Source of the DNA: Flavobacterium sp. CYK-55
Lineage (GTDB): Bacteria > Bacteroidota > Bacteroidia > Flavobacteriales > Flavobacteriaceae
Reading direction: 5' to 3'
Assembly (NCBI RefSeq): GCF_018413465.1
Contig: NZ_JAHCDK010000001.1
Span: forward strand, 434,001-498,000
DNA length: 64,000 nucleotides
Of this stretch, positions 27,269-36,373 are shown piece by piece (position 1 is the stretch's first letter; every line of letters begins with the position of its first letter). The notes under the pieces were generated by a model, which had not been told where the DNA came from, ran no database searches, and saw only the letters and a program-made list of their open reading frames with translations. The position numbers were made by a program, and so were the translations under genes.

Positions 27269-29068
27269 TCACGGATTAGAAGTTTGGTAAAAGTCGATAA
27301 TTTTTTTGGCTTTTGATGCGCCAACTACCGAAGAAATTTCTTGCTCTGATGCTAATTTTAATCTTTTAACACTTTTGAAGTGCTGAATGAGCGTTTGCAT
27401 CGTTTTTTCGCCAATGCCCGGAATATCTTCCATAGAAGATTGCAAGGCCGATTTGCTGCGCTTGTCGCGATGAAACGTAATCCCAAAACGGTGCGCTTCA
27501 TTGCGCAAATGCTGAATTACTTTGAGTGTTTCTGATTTTTTATCTAGATACAACGGAACCGAATCGCCCGGATAAAACAATTCTTCTAAGCGTTTGGCAA
27601 TGCCGATGATGGCCACTTTTCCGCGAAGACCCAGGGCGTCGATGCTTTTGAGTGCCGATGACAACTGACCTTTTCCTCCGTCAATGATGATGAGTTGCGG
27701 CAAAGTTTGTTCTTCATCCAGCATGCGTTTATAGCGACGATACACCACTTCTTCCATCGAGGCAAAATCATTTGGTCCTTCAACGGTTTTGATGTTGAAA
27801 TGGCGGTAATCTTTTTTACTGGGTTTTCCGTCTTTAAAAACCACACAAGCCGAAACCGGATTTGTTCCCTGAATATTTGAGTTGTCAAAACATTCAATAT
27901 GTCGTGGTTCTACATGCAAGCGCAAATCTTTTTGCATCTGCGCCATGATGCGGTTGGTGTGTCGGTCCGGATCTACAATCTGAATTTGTTTGAGCTGTTC
28001 AATTCGGTAAAACTTGGCATTGCGTTCTGAAAGCTCTAAAATTTGCTTTTTATCACCAAGTTGCGGAACCGTGACTTTGATCTGTTCGCCCAAATCAACC
28101 TCAAACGGAACAATAATTTCTTTGGATAATAAATGAAAACGCTCGCGCAATTCAACAATCATCAAGCTGAGTAATTCTTCGTCTGATTCGTCGAGTTTCT
28201 TTTTGATTTCAGTAGTATGAGAACGAATGATCGAGCCGTGCGCAATTTGCAAAAAGTTGACATAAGCCGCTCCTTCATCAGACACAATTGAAAAAACATC
28301 GACATGGTTGATTTTCGGGTTGACAATCGTAGAGCGCGACTGATAATTTTCGAGCACTTCGATTTTTTCTTTGATGATTTGTGCCGCTTCAAACTGCATA
28401 TCAGCGGCCAATTCGGTCATTTTCTTTTTAAAATCGCGCAAACTGTCTTTAAAGTTTCCTTTGAGAATTTGCCGTATGGCATCAACCTGAGCTTGGTAAT
28501 TTTCAAGTGATTCGTGCGCTTCACACGGGCCTTTACAATTGCCGATGTGAAATTCTAAACAAACTTTGAATTTGTGATTTTGAATGTTTTGCTCGTTTAA
28601 ATCATAATTACACGTGCGCAGCGGATACAATTCTTTGATCAATTCTAAAATGGTATTGACCGTCTTAAAATTGGTATACGGACCAAAATATTCAGAGCCG
28701 TCTTTGATCATACGCCTGGTTGAAAAAACGCGCGAAAAAGGTTCTTTTTTGATGCACAGCCACGGATAACTTTTATCGTCGCGCAAAAGCACATTATAAC
28801 GCGGTTGCAGTTTTTTAATCAGATTGTTTTCGAGCAAAAGCGCATCAGATTCGGTAGGCACAACAATGTGTTTGATGGTCACAATCTTTTTGACCAACAC
28901 ATTGGTTTTGGCAATATCATGCACTTTATTGAAATAAGACGAAACGCGCTTTTTAAGATTTTTGGCCTTTCCGACATACAGAATTTTGCCTTCTTTGTCA
29001 AAATACTGATAAACGCCCGGGCTGTCCGGAAGCGATTGTATTTGGAGTTCTAATGAAGGTTGCTGCAT
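27269..29068 (-). CDS. uvrC: Excinuclease ABC subunit C
   Basis: Nucleotide excision repair nuclease that makes the 3' and 5' cuts with UvrB. The 599-residue protein has the N-terminal GIY-YIG domain (GVYQYFDKEGKILYVGKAK), a central UVR motif near 205-240, the RNase H-like 5'-nuclease half with FDNSNIQGT and IIDGGKGQL, and C-terminal helix-hairpin-helix segments (DIPGIGEKT). The start is MQQPSLELQ; the longer frame would add 18 residues upstream of a canonical promoter. That promoter sits so close that the mRNA would have almost no leader. Confidence 0.95.
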   Translation of the reverse strand: MQQPSLELQIQSLPDSPGVYQYFDKEGKILYVGKAKNLKKRVSSYFNKVHDIAKTNVLVKKIVTIKHIVVPTESDALLLENNLIKKLQPRYNVLLRDDKSYPWLCIKKEPFSRVFSTRRMIKDGSEYFGPYTNFKTVNTILELIKELYPLRTCNYDLNEQNIQNHKFKVCLEFHIGNCKGPCEAHESLENYQAQVDAIRQILKGNFKDSLRDFKKKMTELAADMQFEAAQIIKEKIEVLENYQSRSTIVNPKINHVDVFSIVSDEGAAYVNFLQIAHGSIIRSHTTEIKKKLDESDEELLSLMIVELRERFHLLSKEIIVPFEVDLGEQIKVTVPQLGDKKQILELSERNAKFYRIEQLKQIQIVDPDRHTNRIMAQMQKDLRLHVEPRHIECFDNSNIQGTNPVSACVVFKDGKPSKKDYRHFNIKTVEGPNDFASMEEVVYRRYKRMLDEEQTLPQLIIIDGGKGQLSSALKSIDALGLRGKVAIIGIAKRLEELFYPGDSVPLYLDKKSETLKVIQHLRNEAHRFGITFHRDKRSKSALQSSMEDIPGIGEKTMQTLIQHFKSVKRLKLASEQEISSVVGASKAKKIIDFYQTSNP

Positions 29069-29073
29069 AAAAA

Positions 29074-29104
29074 CAAAGTTACTTGAATTCTCACAAAAAC
29101 CAAA
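29074..29104 (-). promoter_or_regulatory. Canonical Bacteroidota promoter of uvrC
   Basis: On the minus strand TTTG (29101-29104), 19 bases, then TAACTTTG (29074-29081): a full match to the -33/-7 consensus with ideal spacing. The final G of the -7 box is only five bases before the uvrC ATG, so transcription would begin at or 1-3 bases before the start codon. Confidence 0.75.
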
Positions 29105-29174
29105 TGCGCCAACACCTAACAAATATCATGTTTTATGCTCGTTCAAGATGCTAGTTTTGCCCAAATTTCAGCAA

Positions 29175-30425
29175 ATGATTTATTGGAAAAAACGCACGCG
29201 CGAACAGCTCAAAACGCGTGTTCAAAAAGCCTTGGAGCAAAACATCAACTTTGCACAAGATATTTCGCTGGGTTATCCGGCTTCAAAACTGGACGGAAAA
29301 GTATTTTATGACGACGCGCCTTTTTTAAAAGAAGCGCCTACTTTGCAAACTTTTGTAGCCAATCCGAATCATATTGGCTGTCATACGTTAGGCGAATCTG
29401 AAAATGTATTTTGCGGAACCCACGATTTAGAGCGAGAAGTTTTAAATGTGCTTGCCGTAGATGTTTTTAAAGCCCAGCCCCATGATTTTGACGGCTACAT
29501 TTCGCCCGGCGGAACCGAGGCCAATATTCAAGCGCTTTGGATGTATCGCAACGCCTATATGTATCATCAAAAAGCGAAGTTGTCTGAAATGGTTATTATA
29601 TCTTCAGAAGACACGCATTATTCTATTCCGAAAGGCGCTAACTTATTACAAATAGATTGGATCAATGTTCCGGTGGATAAAGATTCGCGAGCCATTCAAT
29701 CTAAAGAGCTAGAAGAACTTTTGAAAAATGCCCAACTAAACGGAAAAAAATATTTTATCGCAGTGGCCAATATGGGCACCACTATGTTTGGTTCTGTTGA
29801 TGATCCGCAGGTGTATACCGATGCTTTTCAAAAACTAGGCGTGGTATTTAAACTGCATATTGACGCGGCTTACGGCGGTTTTGTATATCCGTTCAGTCAT
29901 CAAAAATCTACGATGAATTTTACCAATCCGAATATTTCATCCATTACCATTGATGCGCACAAAATGCTGCAAGCACCTTACGGAACCGGTGTTTTTATTT
30001 GCCGAAAAGGATTAATTGAAAACGTGCTCACACCAGAAGCCTCGTATGTTGAAGGCATGGATTTAACGCTTTGCGGAAGTCGCTCAGGCGCCAATGCCAT
30101 TGCCGTTTGGATGATTTTATTTACCTACGGACCGCACGGTTGGTATGAAAAAATCAGCGTTTTACAAATGCGAACGCAATTCTTATGCAATCAACTTGAC
30201 GAGCTTGGCGTAAAATATTTCAGAGAGCCGCATATGAATATTGTGACCCTTGATGCCGAATATATTCCGAAAAAGTTGGCAGAAAAATTCCATCTGGTGC
30301 CGCAAACGCATCAAGGGCAAAACCAATGGTATAAAATAGTGGTGATGCATCATGTAGAAGTCGAGCATTTAACTACTTTTATAGCCGAACTCAAAGCAGT
30401 TTTGCTATGCTCAAAAGCGCATTAA
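29175..30425 (+). CDS. PLP-dependent group II decarboxylase family protein
   Basis: 416 residues of the pyridoxal-phosphate fold type I decarboxylase family. Cofactor residues are visible: H148 stacking position (DTHYS), D230 (HIDAAYGG) and the Schiff-base lysine K263 in DAHKMLQAPYG. SPGGTEANIQA is the phosphate-binding segment. Relatives decarboxylate glutamate, histidine or aromatic amino acids; I cannot assign the substrate. The start at 29175 (MIYWKKRT) is preferred over one nine codons upstream, by match to what I recall of flavobacterial homologues. Its last 19 bases overlap the start of the folate cyclo-ligase gene. Confidence 0.85.
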   Translation: MIYWKKRTREQLKTRVQKALEQNINFAQDISLGYPASKLDGKVFYDDAPFLKEAPTLQTFVANPNHIGCHTLGESENVFCGTHDLEREVLNVLAVDVFKAQPHDFDGYISPGGTEANIQALWMYRNAYMYHQKAKLSEMVIISSEDTHYSIPKGANLLQIDWINVPVDKDSRAIQSKELEELLKNAQLNGKKYFIAVANMGTTMFGSVDDPQVYTDAFQKLGVVFKLHIDAAYGGFVYPFSHQKSTMNFTNPNISSITIDAHKMLQAPYGTGVFICRKGLIENVLTPEASYVEGMDLTLCGSRSGANAIAVWMILFTYGPHGWYEKISVLQMRTQFLCNQLDELGVKYFREPHMNIVTLDAEYIPKKLAEKFHLVPQTHQGQNQWYKIVVMHHVEVEHLTTFIAELKAVLLCSKAH

Positions 30426-30970
30426 GAAAGCAGTATAAAGAACTTCGAAAAAAATTAACCGAAGAACAAAAAGAATCACTGAGTTTGGCCATTGCCAATC
30501 AATTGCTGCGTTTGCCTGTTTGGGAGAAAAGCTATTTTCACGTTTTTCTGCCTATTGAAATACAAAATGAAGTCAACACCGAGTTTATCTTGCATTTACT
30601 CTCCGGAAAAGGCAAAGAAATTTTGATTTCACGCAGTGATTTTCAGACCAAAGCCATGACGCATTTTTTGTTGACCGACAACACTCGACTTCAAAAAAAT
30701 GAATACGGAATTCCGGAACCGATCAATGGAATAGAAGTATCGACAGCGCAAATCGACGTGGTTTTTGTTCCGCTGCTAGCCTTTGATCAATTAGGGAATC
30801 GCGTGGGTTACGGCCAAGGTTTTTACGATCGGTTTTTAAAACAATGCAAACCTGAAGCCATCAAAATCGGCTTGTCCTTTTTTGAGGCCGTTGATTTAAT
30901 TGAAGATACAAATCCGGAGGATATTCGTTTGGATTATTGCGTAACGCCTGAGCAGATATACTTCTTTTAA
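30407..30970 (+). CDS. 5-formyltetrahydrofolate cyclo-ligase
   Basis: ATP-dependent conversion of 5-formyl-THF to 5,10-methenyl-THF, recycling the storage form of folate. 187 residues with N-terminal basic MLKSALRKQYKELRK, which fits the family, and the C-terminal signature RVGYGQGFYDRFL that binds ATP-phosphate. It overlaps the decarboxylase by 19 bases, so translation is probably coupled. The stop overlaps that of convergent lspA in a TTAA palindrome. Confidence 0.93.
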   Translation: MLKSALRKQYKELRKKLTEEQKESLSLAIANQLLRLPVWEKSYFHVFLPIEIQNEVNTEFILHLLSGKGKEILISRSDFQTKAMTHFLLTDNTRLQKNEYGIPEPINGIEVSTAQIDVVFVPLLAFDQLGNRVGYGQGFYDRFLKQCKPEAIKIGLSFFEAVDLIEDTNPEDIRLDYCVTPEQIYFF

Positions 30971-31596
30971 GCTTCTTCTGCTTGCGTAGCCATCGAACTA
31001 TGGTCTTTGTGGAATGCTTTTCGGTTGAAGACAATCAAAATCCCTACACCGGTTGAAATGGCCATATCGGCTATGTTGAAAATAGCATTGAAAAACTTGA
31101 ATTCTTTACCGCCCACTACCGGAAACCATTGCGGGAAATGAGTATCTACAATCGGAAAATAAAGCATATCGACCACTTTTCCGTGAAACAAAGTTCCGTA
31201 TGGTTGGGCTGCAAAAAGTTGGGCTAATTTTCCGTGGCTGTCATCAAAAGCAATCCCGTAAAAAACCGAATCAATGATGTTTCCGAAAGCGCCCGCCAAA
31301 ATGAGCGCAATGGCTACGATTAAATATTTTGAACCTCCTTTGTTGACTGAATCCCAAAGCCAATAACCAATCGCACTTACCGCAACCAATCTGAACAAAG
31401 TCAAAATGAGTTTCCCGTAAGCGCCCGGAATTTCAGTTCCCCAGGCCATTCCTTCGTTTTCAATAAACAAAATCTTGAACCAGCCAAAAACACTGACTTC
31501 TTCGCCCAAAACAAAATTGGTTTTGATGTAAATCTTGGTCACTTGATCGACCAATAAAATGATGAATATGAGGAAATACGCGTTACGTAAAGACAT
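30967..31596 (-). CDS. lspA: Lipoprotein signal peptidase (signal peptidase II)
   Basis: Inner-membrane aspartic protease that removes signal peptides from prolipoproteins. 209 residues with four membrane segments. The catalytic pair is D143 (GKVVDML) and D177 (FNIADMAIS). It is about 45 residues longer than E. coli LspA because of an insertion around 115-140 between the NIIDS motif and the first catalytic Asp, plus a short C-terminal tail. This longer form is usual in flavobacteria as far as I recall. It has its own promoter directly after the dksA-like terminator. Confidence 0.95.
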   Translation of the reverse strand: MSLRNAYFLIFIILLVDQVTKIYIKTNFVLGEEVSVFGWFKILFIENEGMAWGTEIPGAYGKLILTLFRLVAVSAIGYWLWDSVNKGGSKYLIVAIALILAGAFGNIIDSVFYGIAFDDSHGKLAQLFAAQPYGTLFHGKVVDMLYFPIVDTHFPQWFPVVGGKEFKFFNAIFNIADMAISTGVGILIVFNRKAFHKDHSSMATQAEEA

Positions 31597-31615
31597 TTCT
31601 TAATTTTTAGTGCGC

Positions 31616-31623
31616 CAAAAGTA
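31616..31623 (-). promoter_or_regulatory. -7 promoter element for lspA
   Basis: Minus strand TACTTTTG matches TAnnTTTG, 19 bases before the lspA ATG. A T-rich run of the upstream terminator covers the -33 zone. Confidence 0.5.
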
Positions 31624-31633
31624 CTATTATTTT

Positions 31634-31661
31634 CTAAAAAAAACGCCCCGATTGGAGCGTT
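31634..31661 (-). terminator. Terminator after the DksA-like gene
   Basis: Minus strand AACGCTCC-AATC-GGGGCGTT, an 8-base-pair stem with one G-U pair, followed by eight T; 21 bases after the stop. Confidence 0.87.
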
Positions 31662-31682
31662 AATTTTTGGATATTGAAAAGC

Positions 31683-32063
31683 TTATCTCTGCATGTTTTT
31701 GGCCTCGATACTCATGGTAGCGTGCGGCACAATCATCAAGCGTTCTTTGCTGATGAGTTTTCCGGTTACTTTGCAAATTCCGTAGGTTTTATTTTCAACA
31801 CGGAACAAAGCATTTTTAAGATCGCGGATGAATTTCTCTTGACGGATGGCCAATTGCGAGTTTGCTTCTTTTGACATGGTTTCGCTACCTTCTTCAAAGG
31901 CTTTGAACGTCGGCGAAGTATCGTCGGTTCCGTTGTTGAGGTCATTCATATAGGCGCTTTTGATCAAGTCTAAATCGGCCTGTGCTTTTTGGATTTTTTT
32001 GAGGATTAGTTCTTTGAACTCTGCCAAATCTGCGTCAGAGTAACGTGTAATTTCATCTACCAT
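31683..32063 (-). CDS. TraR/DksA family protein with degenerate zinc finger
   Basis: A 126-residue protein with an N-terminal coiled-coil hairpin (about 10-90) and a C-terminal finger-like region: YGICKVTGKLISKERL...VPHATMSIEA. Compared with DksA, only the first zinc cysteine remains (C97). The other positions are T100, S118 and A121. The fold may be kept without zinc, as in some cysteine-poor DksA paralogues. The DxxDxA tip motif of E. coli DksA is also not recognisable. It probably binds the RNA polymerase secondary channel, but regulation cannot be inferred from sequence. It lies 7 bases after ileS, same strand, likely one transcript. Confidence 0.85.
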   Translation of the reverse strand: MVDEITRYSDADLAEFKELILKKIQKAQADLDLIKSAYMNDLNNGTDDTSPTFKAFEEGSETMSKEANSQLAIRQEKFIRDLKNALFRVENKTYGICKVTGKLISKERLMIVPHATMSIEAKNMQR

Positions 32064-32070
32064 AATCTAG

Positions 32071-35000
32071 CTACTTTGAAATGAATATTCTTGTTTTAAT
32101 GTCGTCAAATTCAATTTCTGAACCTTCCGAAAGCTGTGCTTCAAAAACCAATGATTCAGTGAGTGTTTCTGCCTGAATGTATGAAAGGTTATTTTGAACG
32201 GCTTGTTGCAAACGCGGTTCGTTTTCAAGAACAACGCGGATGGTATCGGTTACTTCAAAACCTGAATCTTTTCGGATATTTTGAATTCTGTTGACCAATT
32301 CACGAGCTATGCCTTCGTCTTTGAGTTCTTCTGATAGAGTAATGTCAAGCGCGACGGTAATTCCGTTGGAACTGGCCACCAACCATCCTTCAATATCCTG
32401 AGTAGAAATTTCTACATCTTCTAGTGATAAAGTTATATTTTTTCCTGAAATATCAATATCCAAGGAACCTGAAGTTTCGATTTGTTGAATTTGAGCCGCC
32501 GAAAAAGACTGTATCTCTTTGGAAATCAAACCCATATCTTTGCCAAATTTAGGCCCTAAAGCTTTGAAATTGGGCTTAATTTGCTTCACCAAAATATCAG
32601 AAGCATCATCCATCAGCTCTATTTCTTTGACATTTACCTCAGCTTTGATCAAATCAGAAACCGCCTCAATCTCAGCGCGCTGTTGCTTGTCAAGTATAGG
32701 AATCATAACCCTTTTGAGCGGTTGACGCACTTTGATCATCTCTTTTTTGCGCAACGATAAAACGAGTGATGAAATGGTCTGAGCCGACTCCATTTTATGC
32801 TCGAGTGATTTATCAACAAAGTTTTCAACGCAAACCGGGAATTCTGCCAAGTGAACACTGTCAAATGACTCGCTGCCGGTAGCTTGAGTCAAATCACGGT
32901 AAAGCTTATCCATAAAGAACGGAGCAATCGGAGCGCCCAACTTACTTACTGTAAGTAAACAAGTATAAAGCGTTTGATAAGCCGCAATTTTATCTTGTGC
33001 ATATTCGCCTTTCCAGAAACGACGACGGCACAAACGCACATACCAATTGCTCAAATGCTCTTGAACAAAATCTGAAATGGCGCGCGCGGCTTTGGTCGGC
33101 TCGTAATCAGCATAATACGAATCAACATTTTTAATCAGGGTATGAAGCTCTGATAATATCCAACGATCAATTTCAGGTCGCTCAGCAAGCGGCACCTCTG
33201 GTTCGTTGTATTGGAAGTTATCAATATTGGCATACAAAGCAAAAAACGAATAGGTGTTGTATAAAGTTCCGAAGAATTTACGACGCACCTCGGTAATGCC
33301 TTCTAAATCAAATTTGAGGTTGTCCCACGGATTGGCATTAGAAATCATATACCAACGCGTAGCATCGGGGCCGTGCTCGGCAATGGTTTGAAACGGATCA
33401 ATCGCATTGCCCAAACGTTTAGACATTTTTTGTCCGTTTTTATCGAGCACCAAACCATTCGAAACTACATTTTTATAGGATACTTGGTCAAAAACCAAAG
33501 TCGAAATGGCATGCAGCGTATAAAACCAACCGCGGGTTTGATCAACGCCTTCGGCAATAAAATCTGCCGGATATGCCTCATGATTATCAATGTACGATTT
33601 GTTTTCAAACGGATAATGCCATTGTGCATAAGGCATGGCGCCTGAATCAAACCAAACGTCAATCAAATCAGTTTCGCGGAACATTTTCTGACCCGTCGGC
33701 GAAACCAAAACAATCGCATCGACTACATTTTTATGTAAATCAACCAAGTTGTAATTGGCCTCAGACATGTTGCCGATTTCGAATCCTTGATAAGGGTTAT
33801 CTTTTTGAAAACCAGCAGCGATGGATTTTTCAATCTCGGTGTAAAGTTCTTCTACTGAGCCAATACATATTTCTTCTTTTTTATCTTCGGTTCTCCAGAT
33901 CGGAAGCGGGATACCCCAATAACGCGAACGCGATAAATTCCAATCATTGGCGTTTTTGAGCCAATTGCCAAAACGACCTTCGCCGGTGGCTTTGGGCTTC
34001 CAGTTGATGGTGTCGTTGAGCTCAAACATGCGTTCTTTGAGTTCTGTGACTTTGATAAACCACGAATCAAGCGGATAATACAAAATGGGTTTATCAGTGC
34101 GCCAACAATGCGGATAACTGTGTACGTATTTCTCGACTTTAAAAGCTTTGTTTTCTTCTTTCAGGCGGATGGCAATTTCTACATCTACTGATTTTTCAGG
34201 TGCTTCGCCGTCGTTGTAATACTCGTTCTTGACGTATTTGCCCGACAAATCACCCAAACCTTGAATGAATCTTCCTTGTAAATCAACCAGCGGCACCGGA
34301 TTTCCGGCGGCGTCGAGCACGAGCATCGGCGGAACTTCAGGCGAAGCTTCTTTGGCGGCTTTGGCATCATCGGCGCCAAAAGTAGGCGCGGTGTGCACGA
34401 TTCCGGTTCCATCTTCAGTAGTCACGAAATCACCGGCAATAACGCGAAAAGCATTTTCAGGTGTTTGATACGGCAATGCATACGGCAATAATTGCTCGTA
34501 ACGAATACCTACTAAATCGGCACCTTTGGCTTCGGCTAAAACAACATACGGTATTTTTTTGTCTTCTGATTTATACTGTTCTAACTCAACTTGACTCTCA
34601 GCCGCTGCATATTTGCCGGCAAAAACTTTGGTCAAAAGTGGCTTGGCCAAGATAACTTTAATCGGCTCAAAAGTGTATTGATTAAAAGTCTGAACCAAAA
34701 CGTAGTCAATCTTCGGGCCGACCGTCAAAGCGGTGTTGCTTGGTAAAGTCCACGGTGTGGTGGTCCAAGCCAAGAAATGAATATCGCCAAAAGCCTTTAA
34801 AGAGCTGGGTAATGAATCTTGAACTGCTTTGAATTGCGCCACAATGGTCGTGTCTGAAACATCGCGGTACGTGCCCGGTTGATTGACCTCGTGCGAAGAC
34901 AATCCGGTTCCGGCTTTAGGAGAATACGGCTGAATGGTGTAGCCTTTGTACATCAAATCTTTGCTGTACATTTGTTTGAGCAACCACCAAACGGTTTCCA

Positions 35001-35472
35001 TGTATTTGGGTTTGTAGGTTACATACGGATCTTCCATATCCACCCAATAACCCATTTTTTCGGTGAGATCATTCCACACATCGGTGTAACGCATAACCGT
35101 TCTTTTACAAGCTTCGTTGTATTCAGCCACGGTAATTTTGGTTCCGATGTCTTCTTTGGTGATGCCGAGTTCTTTTTCGGTTCCGAGCTCAACCGGCAAA
35201 CCGTGCGTATCCCAGCCCGCTTTGCGTTTTACTTGGTAGCCTTTTTGGGTTTTATATCGGCAAAAAATATCTTTAATGGCGCGTGCCATCACGTGGTGAA
35301 TGCCCGGCAAACCGTTGGCCGAAGGCGGGCCTTCAAAAAACACATACGGTTTTTGGCCCTCACGCGAGGTAACGCTTTTTTCAAAAATGTTTTCTTTTTT
35401 CCAGAAATCAAGAACTTCTGACGCCACGGTTGGCAAGTCAATCCCCTTGTATTCAGTAAACTTTTTAGACAT
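32071..35472 (-). CDS. ileS: Isoleucyl-tRNA synthetase (long type)
   Basis: Class I aminoacyl-tRNA synthetase, 1133 residues. The HIGH-type motif is GIHH (57-60, in NGLPGIHHVMAR) and KMSKR is at 682-686. The editing domain lies between, with WTTTPWTLPSNTAL. It is longer than E. coli IleRS (938) and lacks the C-terminal cysteine zinc site. This matches the eukaryote-like (type 2) class found in Bacteroidota; members of that class include mupirocin-resistant enzymes, but resistance here is not shown. The dksA-like gene follows after 7 bases. Confidence 0.96.
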   Translation of the reverse strand: MSKKFTEYKGIDLPTVASEVLDFWKKENIFEKSVTSREGQKPYVFFEGPPSANGLPGIHHVMARAIKDIFCRYKTQKGYQVKRKAGWDTHGLPVELGTEKELGITKEDIGTKITVAEYNEACKRTVMRYTDVWNDLTEKMGYWVDMEDPYVTYKPKYMETVWWLLKQMYSKDLMYKGYTIQPYSPKAGTGLSSHEVNQPGTYRDVSDTTIVAQFKAVQDSLPSSLKAFGDIHFLAWTTTPWTLPSNTALTVGPKIDYVLVQTFNQYTFEPIKVILAKPLLTKVFAGKYAAAESQVELEQYKSEDKKIPYVVLAEAKGADLVGIRYEQLLPYALPYQTPENAFRVIAGDFVTTEDGTGIVHTAPTFGADDAKAAKEASPEVPPMLVLDAAGNPVPLVDLQGRFIQGLGDLSGKYVKNEYYNDGEAPEKSVDVEIAIRLKEENKAFKVEKYVHSYPHCWRTDKPILYYPLDSWFIKVTELKERMFELNDTINWKPKATGEGRFGNWLKNANDWNLSRSRYWGIPLPIWRTEDKKEEICIGSVEELYTEIEKSIAAGFQKDNPYQGFEIGNMSEANYNLVDLHKNVVDAIVLVSPTGQKMFRETDLIDVWFDSGAMPYAQWHYPFENKSYIDNHEAYPADFIAEGVDQTRGWFYTLHAISTLVFDQVSYKNVVSNGLVLDKNGQKMSKRLGNAIDPFQTIAEHGPDATRWYMISNANPWDNLKFDLEGITEVRRKFFGTLYNTYSFFALYANIDNFQYNEPEVPLAERPEIDRWILSELHTLIKNVDSYYADYEPTKAARAISDFVQEHLSNWYVRLCRRRFWKGEYAQDKIAAYQTLYTCLLTVSKLGAPIAPFFMDKLYRDLTQATGSESFDSVHLAEFPVCVENFVDKSLEHKMESAQTISSLVLSLRKKEMIKVRQPLKRVMIPILDKQQRAEIEAVSDLIKAEVNVKEIELMDDASDILVKQIKPNFKALGPKFGKDMGLISKEIQSFSAAQIQQIETSGSLDIDISGKNITLSLEDVEISTQDIEGWLVASSNGITVALDITLSEELKDEGIARELVNRIQNIRKDSGFEVTDTIRVVLENEPRLQQAVQNNLSYIQAETLTESLVFEAQLSEGSEIEFDDIKTRIFISK

Positions 35473-35621
35473 GGATTTGCAGTGTAAAAATCAATGCGCG
35501 AAAGTAATAAATAGTTGTGAGTTATGCTCTAAAGCGCAGAAGTTTTTGCGTGAGGGATAGAGGCGATATCCTTTTTTTGTGAATTTGATTTTTTTGACCG
35601 CTGATTTTTGCCCAAAAAAGA

Positions 35622-35656
35622 TAAAGCCGAAAGCCCGACCCGCAGGGGCACGCCCC
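35622..35656. repeat. Short GC-rich intergenic element after recO
   Basis: In AT-rich surroundings a GC-rich patch contains GGGGC-AC-GCCCC (35645-35656) and AAAGCCCGACC just before it. I recall very similar patches in other Flavobacterium intergenic regions, so it is probably a dispersed repeat. No clear T-run follows on the minus strand, so terminator function for recO is doubtful. Confidence 0.4.
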
Positions 35657-35657
35657 A

Positions 35658-36371
35658 TTAAGAAAAAACAGCTTGCAAAACCTCTAGTGATTGTGGCTTT
35701 CGAAAACCATCTAAATGATAAGTGTAATAATCGACTATAATTTTGAGTAATTGCTGACGTTCAGACACATGAAAGGTTTGGGCGGATTGGTCAAAATTGA
35801 GTTCGATGAGTTTTTTGAAGGTTTCAGTTTCGTATGGATTGAGTGTTCCCGCCGACGATTGCTGTGTAAAAACACCTTCTTGCAAATGAAATAAGGGCAA
35901 TTCTATATCTGTGCAGTCTGGATAAAAACCCAAATGACGCGTGAGTTCAAGCAGAAATACCAGGTGAAAATTTGATACTTGATCATGGGTGTCTAACCAA
36001 AGAAAAGCGGTTTGCAAAAAAGCAAACAATGCATCGTTGGGTGCTTCTTCGCGAATAGAATTTTGCAGCATCTCGGCTAAAAAAAGAGCAATGGTGCTTT
36101 TGCGAATATCGGTTGGTATTTGTTCGTAGGCTTGAAACAATTTGATTTCTTTGAACTGTTCGAGCGTTCCTTTGTTTTTGTGAATGGCCTCAATTTCAAG
36201 CAAGGTCAACGGTTGAAAACAGGCTATTTTTTGAAGATTTTTTTTTCCGGTAAAAGCATCGCGCACAAAGTATGATTTTAGCCCATCTGAGTGCGTATAG
36301 CAACGAACTATCAGGCTTTTTTCTTGATAGCGAACCGATGAAATAACTATAGCTTGTGTTTTAACTAACAT
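35658..36371 (-). CDS. recO: DNA repair protein RecO
   Basis: 237 residues. The N-terminal OB-fold starts MLVKTQAIVISSVRYQEKS and the C-terminal helical part shows FLAEMLQNSIREE and LTRHLGFYPD, both usual in RecO. RecO loads RecA on single-stranded DNA with RecR and RecF. No zinc-finger cysteine cluster is seen. It starts 2 bases after the porZ stop, so the pair is an operon; this order is common in flavobacteria. Confidence 0.9.
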   Translation of the reverse strand: MLVKTQAIVISSVRYQEKSLIVRCYTHSDGLKSYFVRDAFTGKKNLQKIACFQPLTLLEIEAIHKNKGTLEQFKEIKLFQAYEQIPTDIRKSTIALFLAEMLQNSIREEAPNDALFAFLQTAFLWLDTHDQVSNFHLVFLLELTRHLGFYPDCTDIELPLFHLQEGVFTQQSSAGTLNPYETETFKKLIELNFDQSAQTFHVSERQQLLKIIVDYYTYHLDGFRKPQSLEVLQAVFS

Positions 36372-36373
36372 GT

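Noticed and set aside
33573..33959. 128-codon plus-strand frame inside ileS
   Set aside because: It is antisense to a well-supported synthetase gene and shows no coding features of its own.
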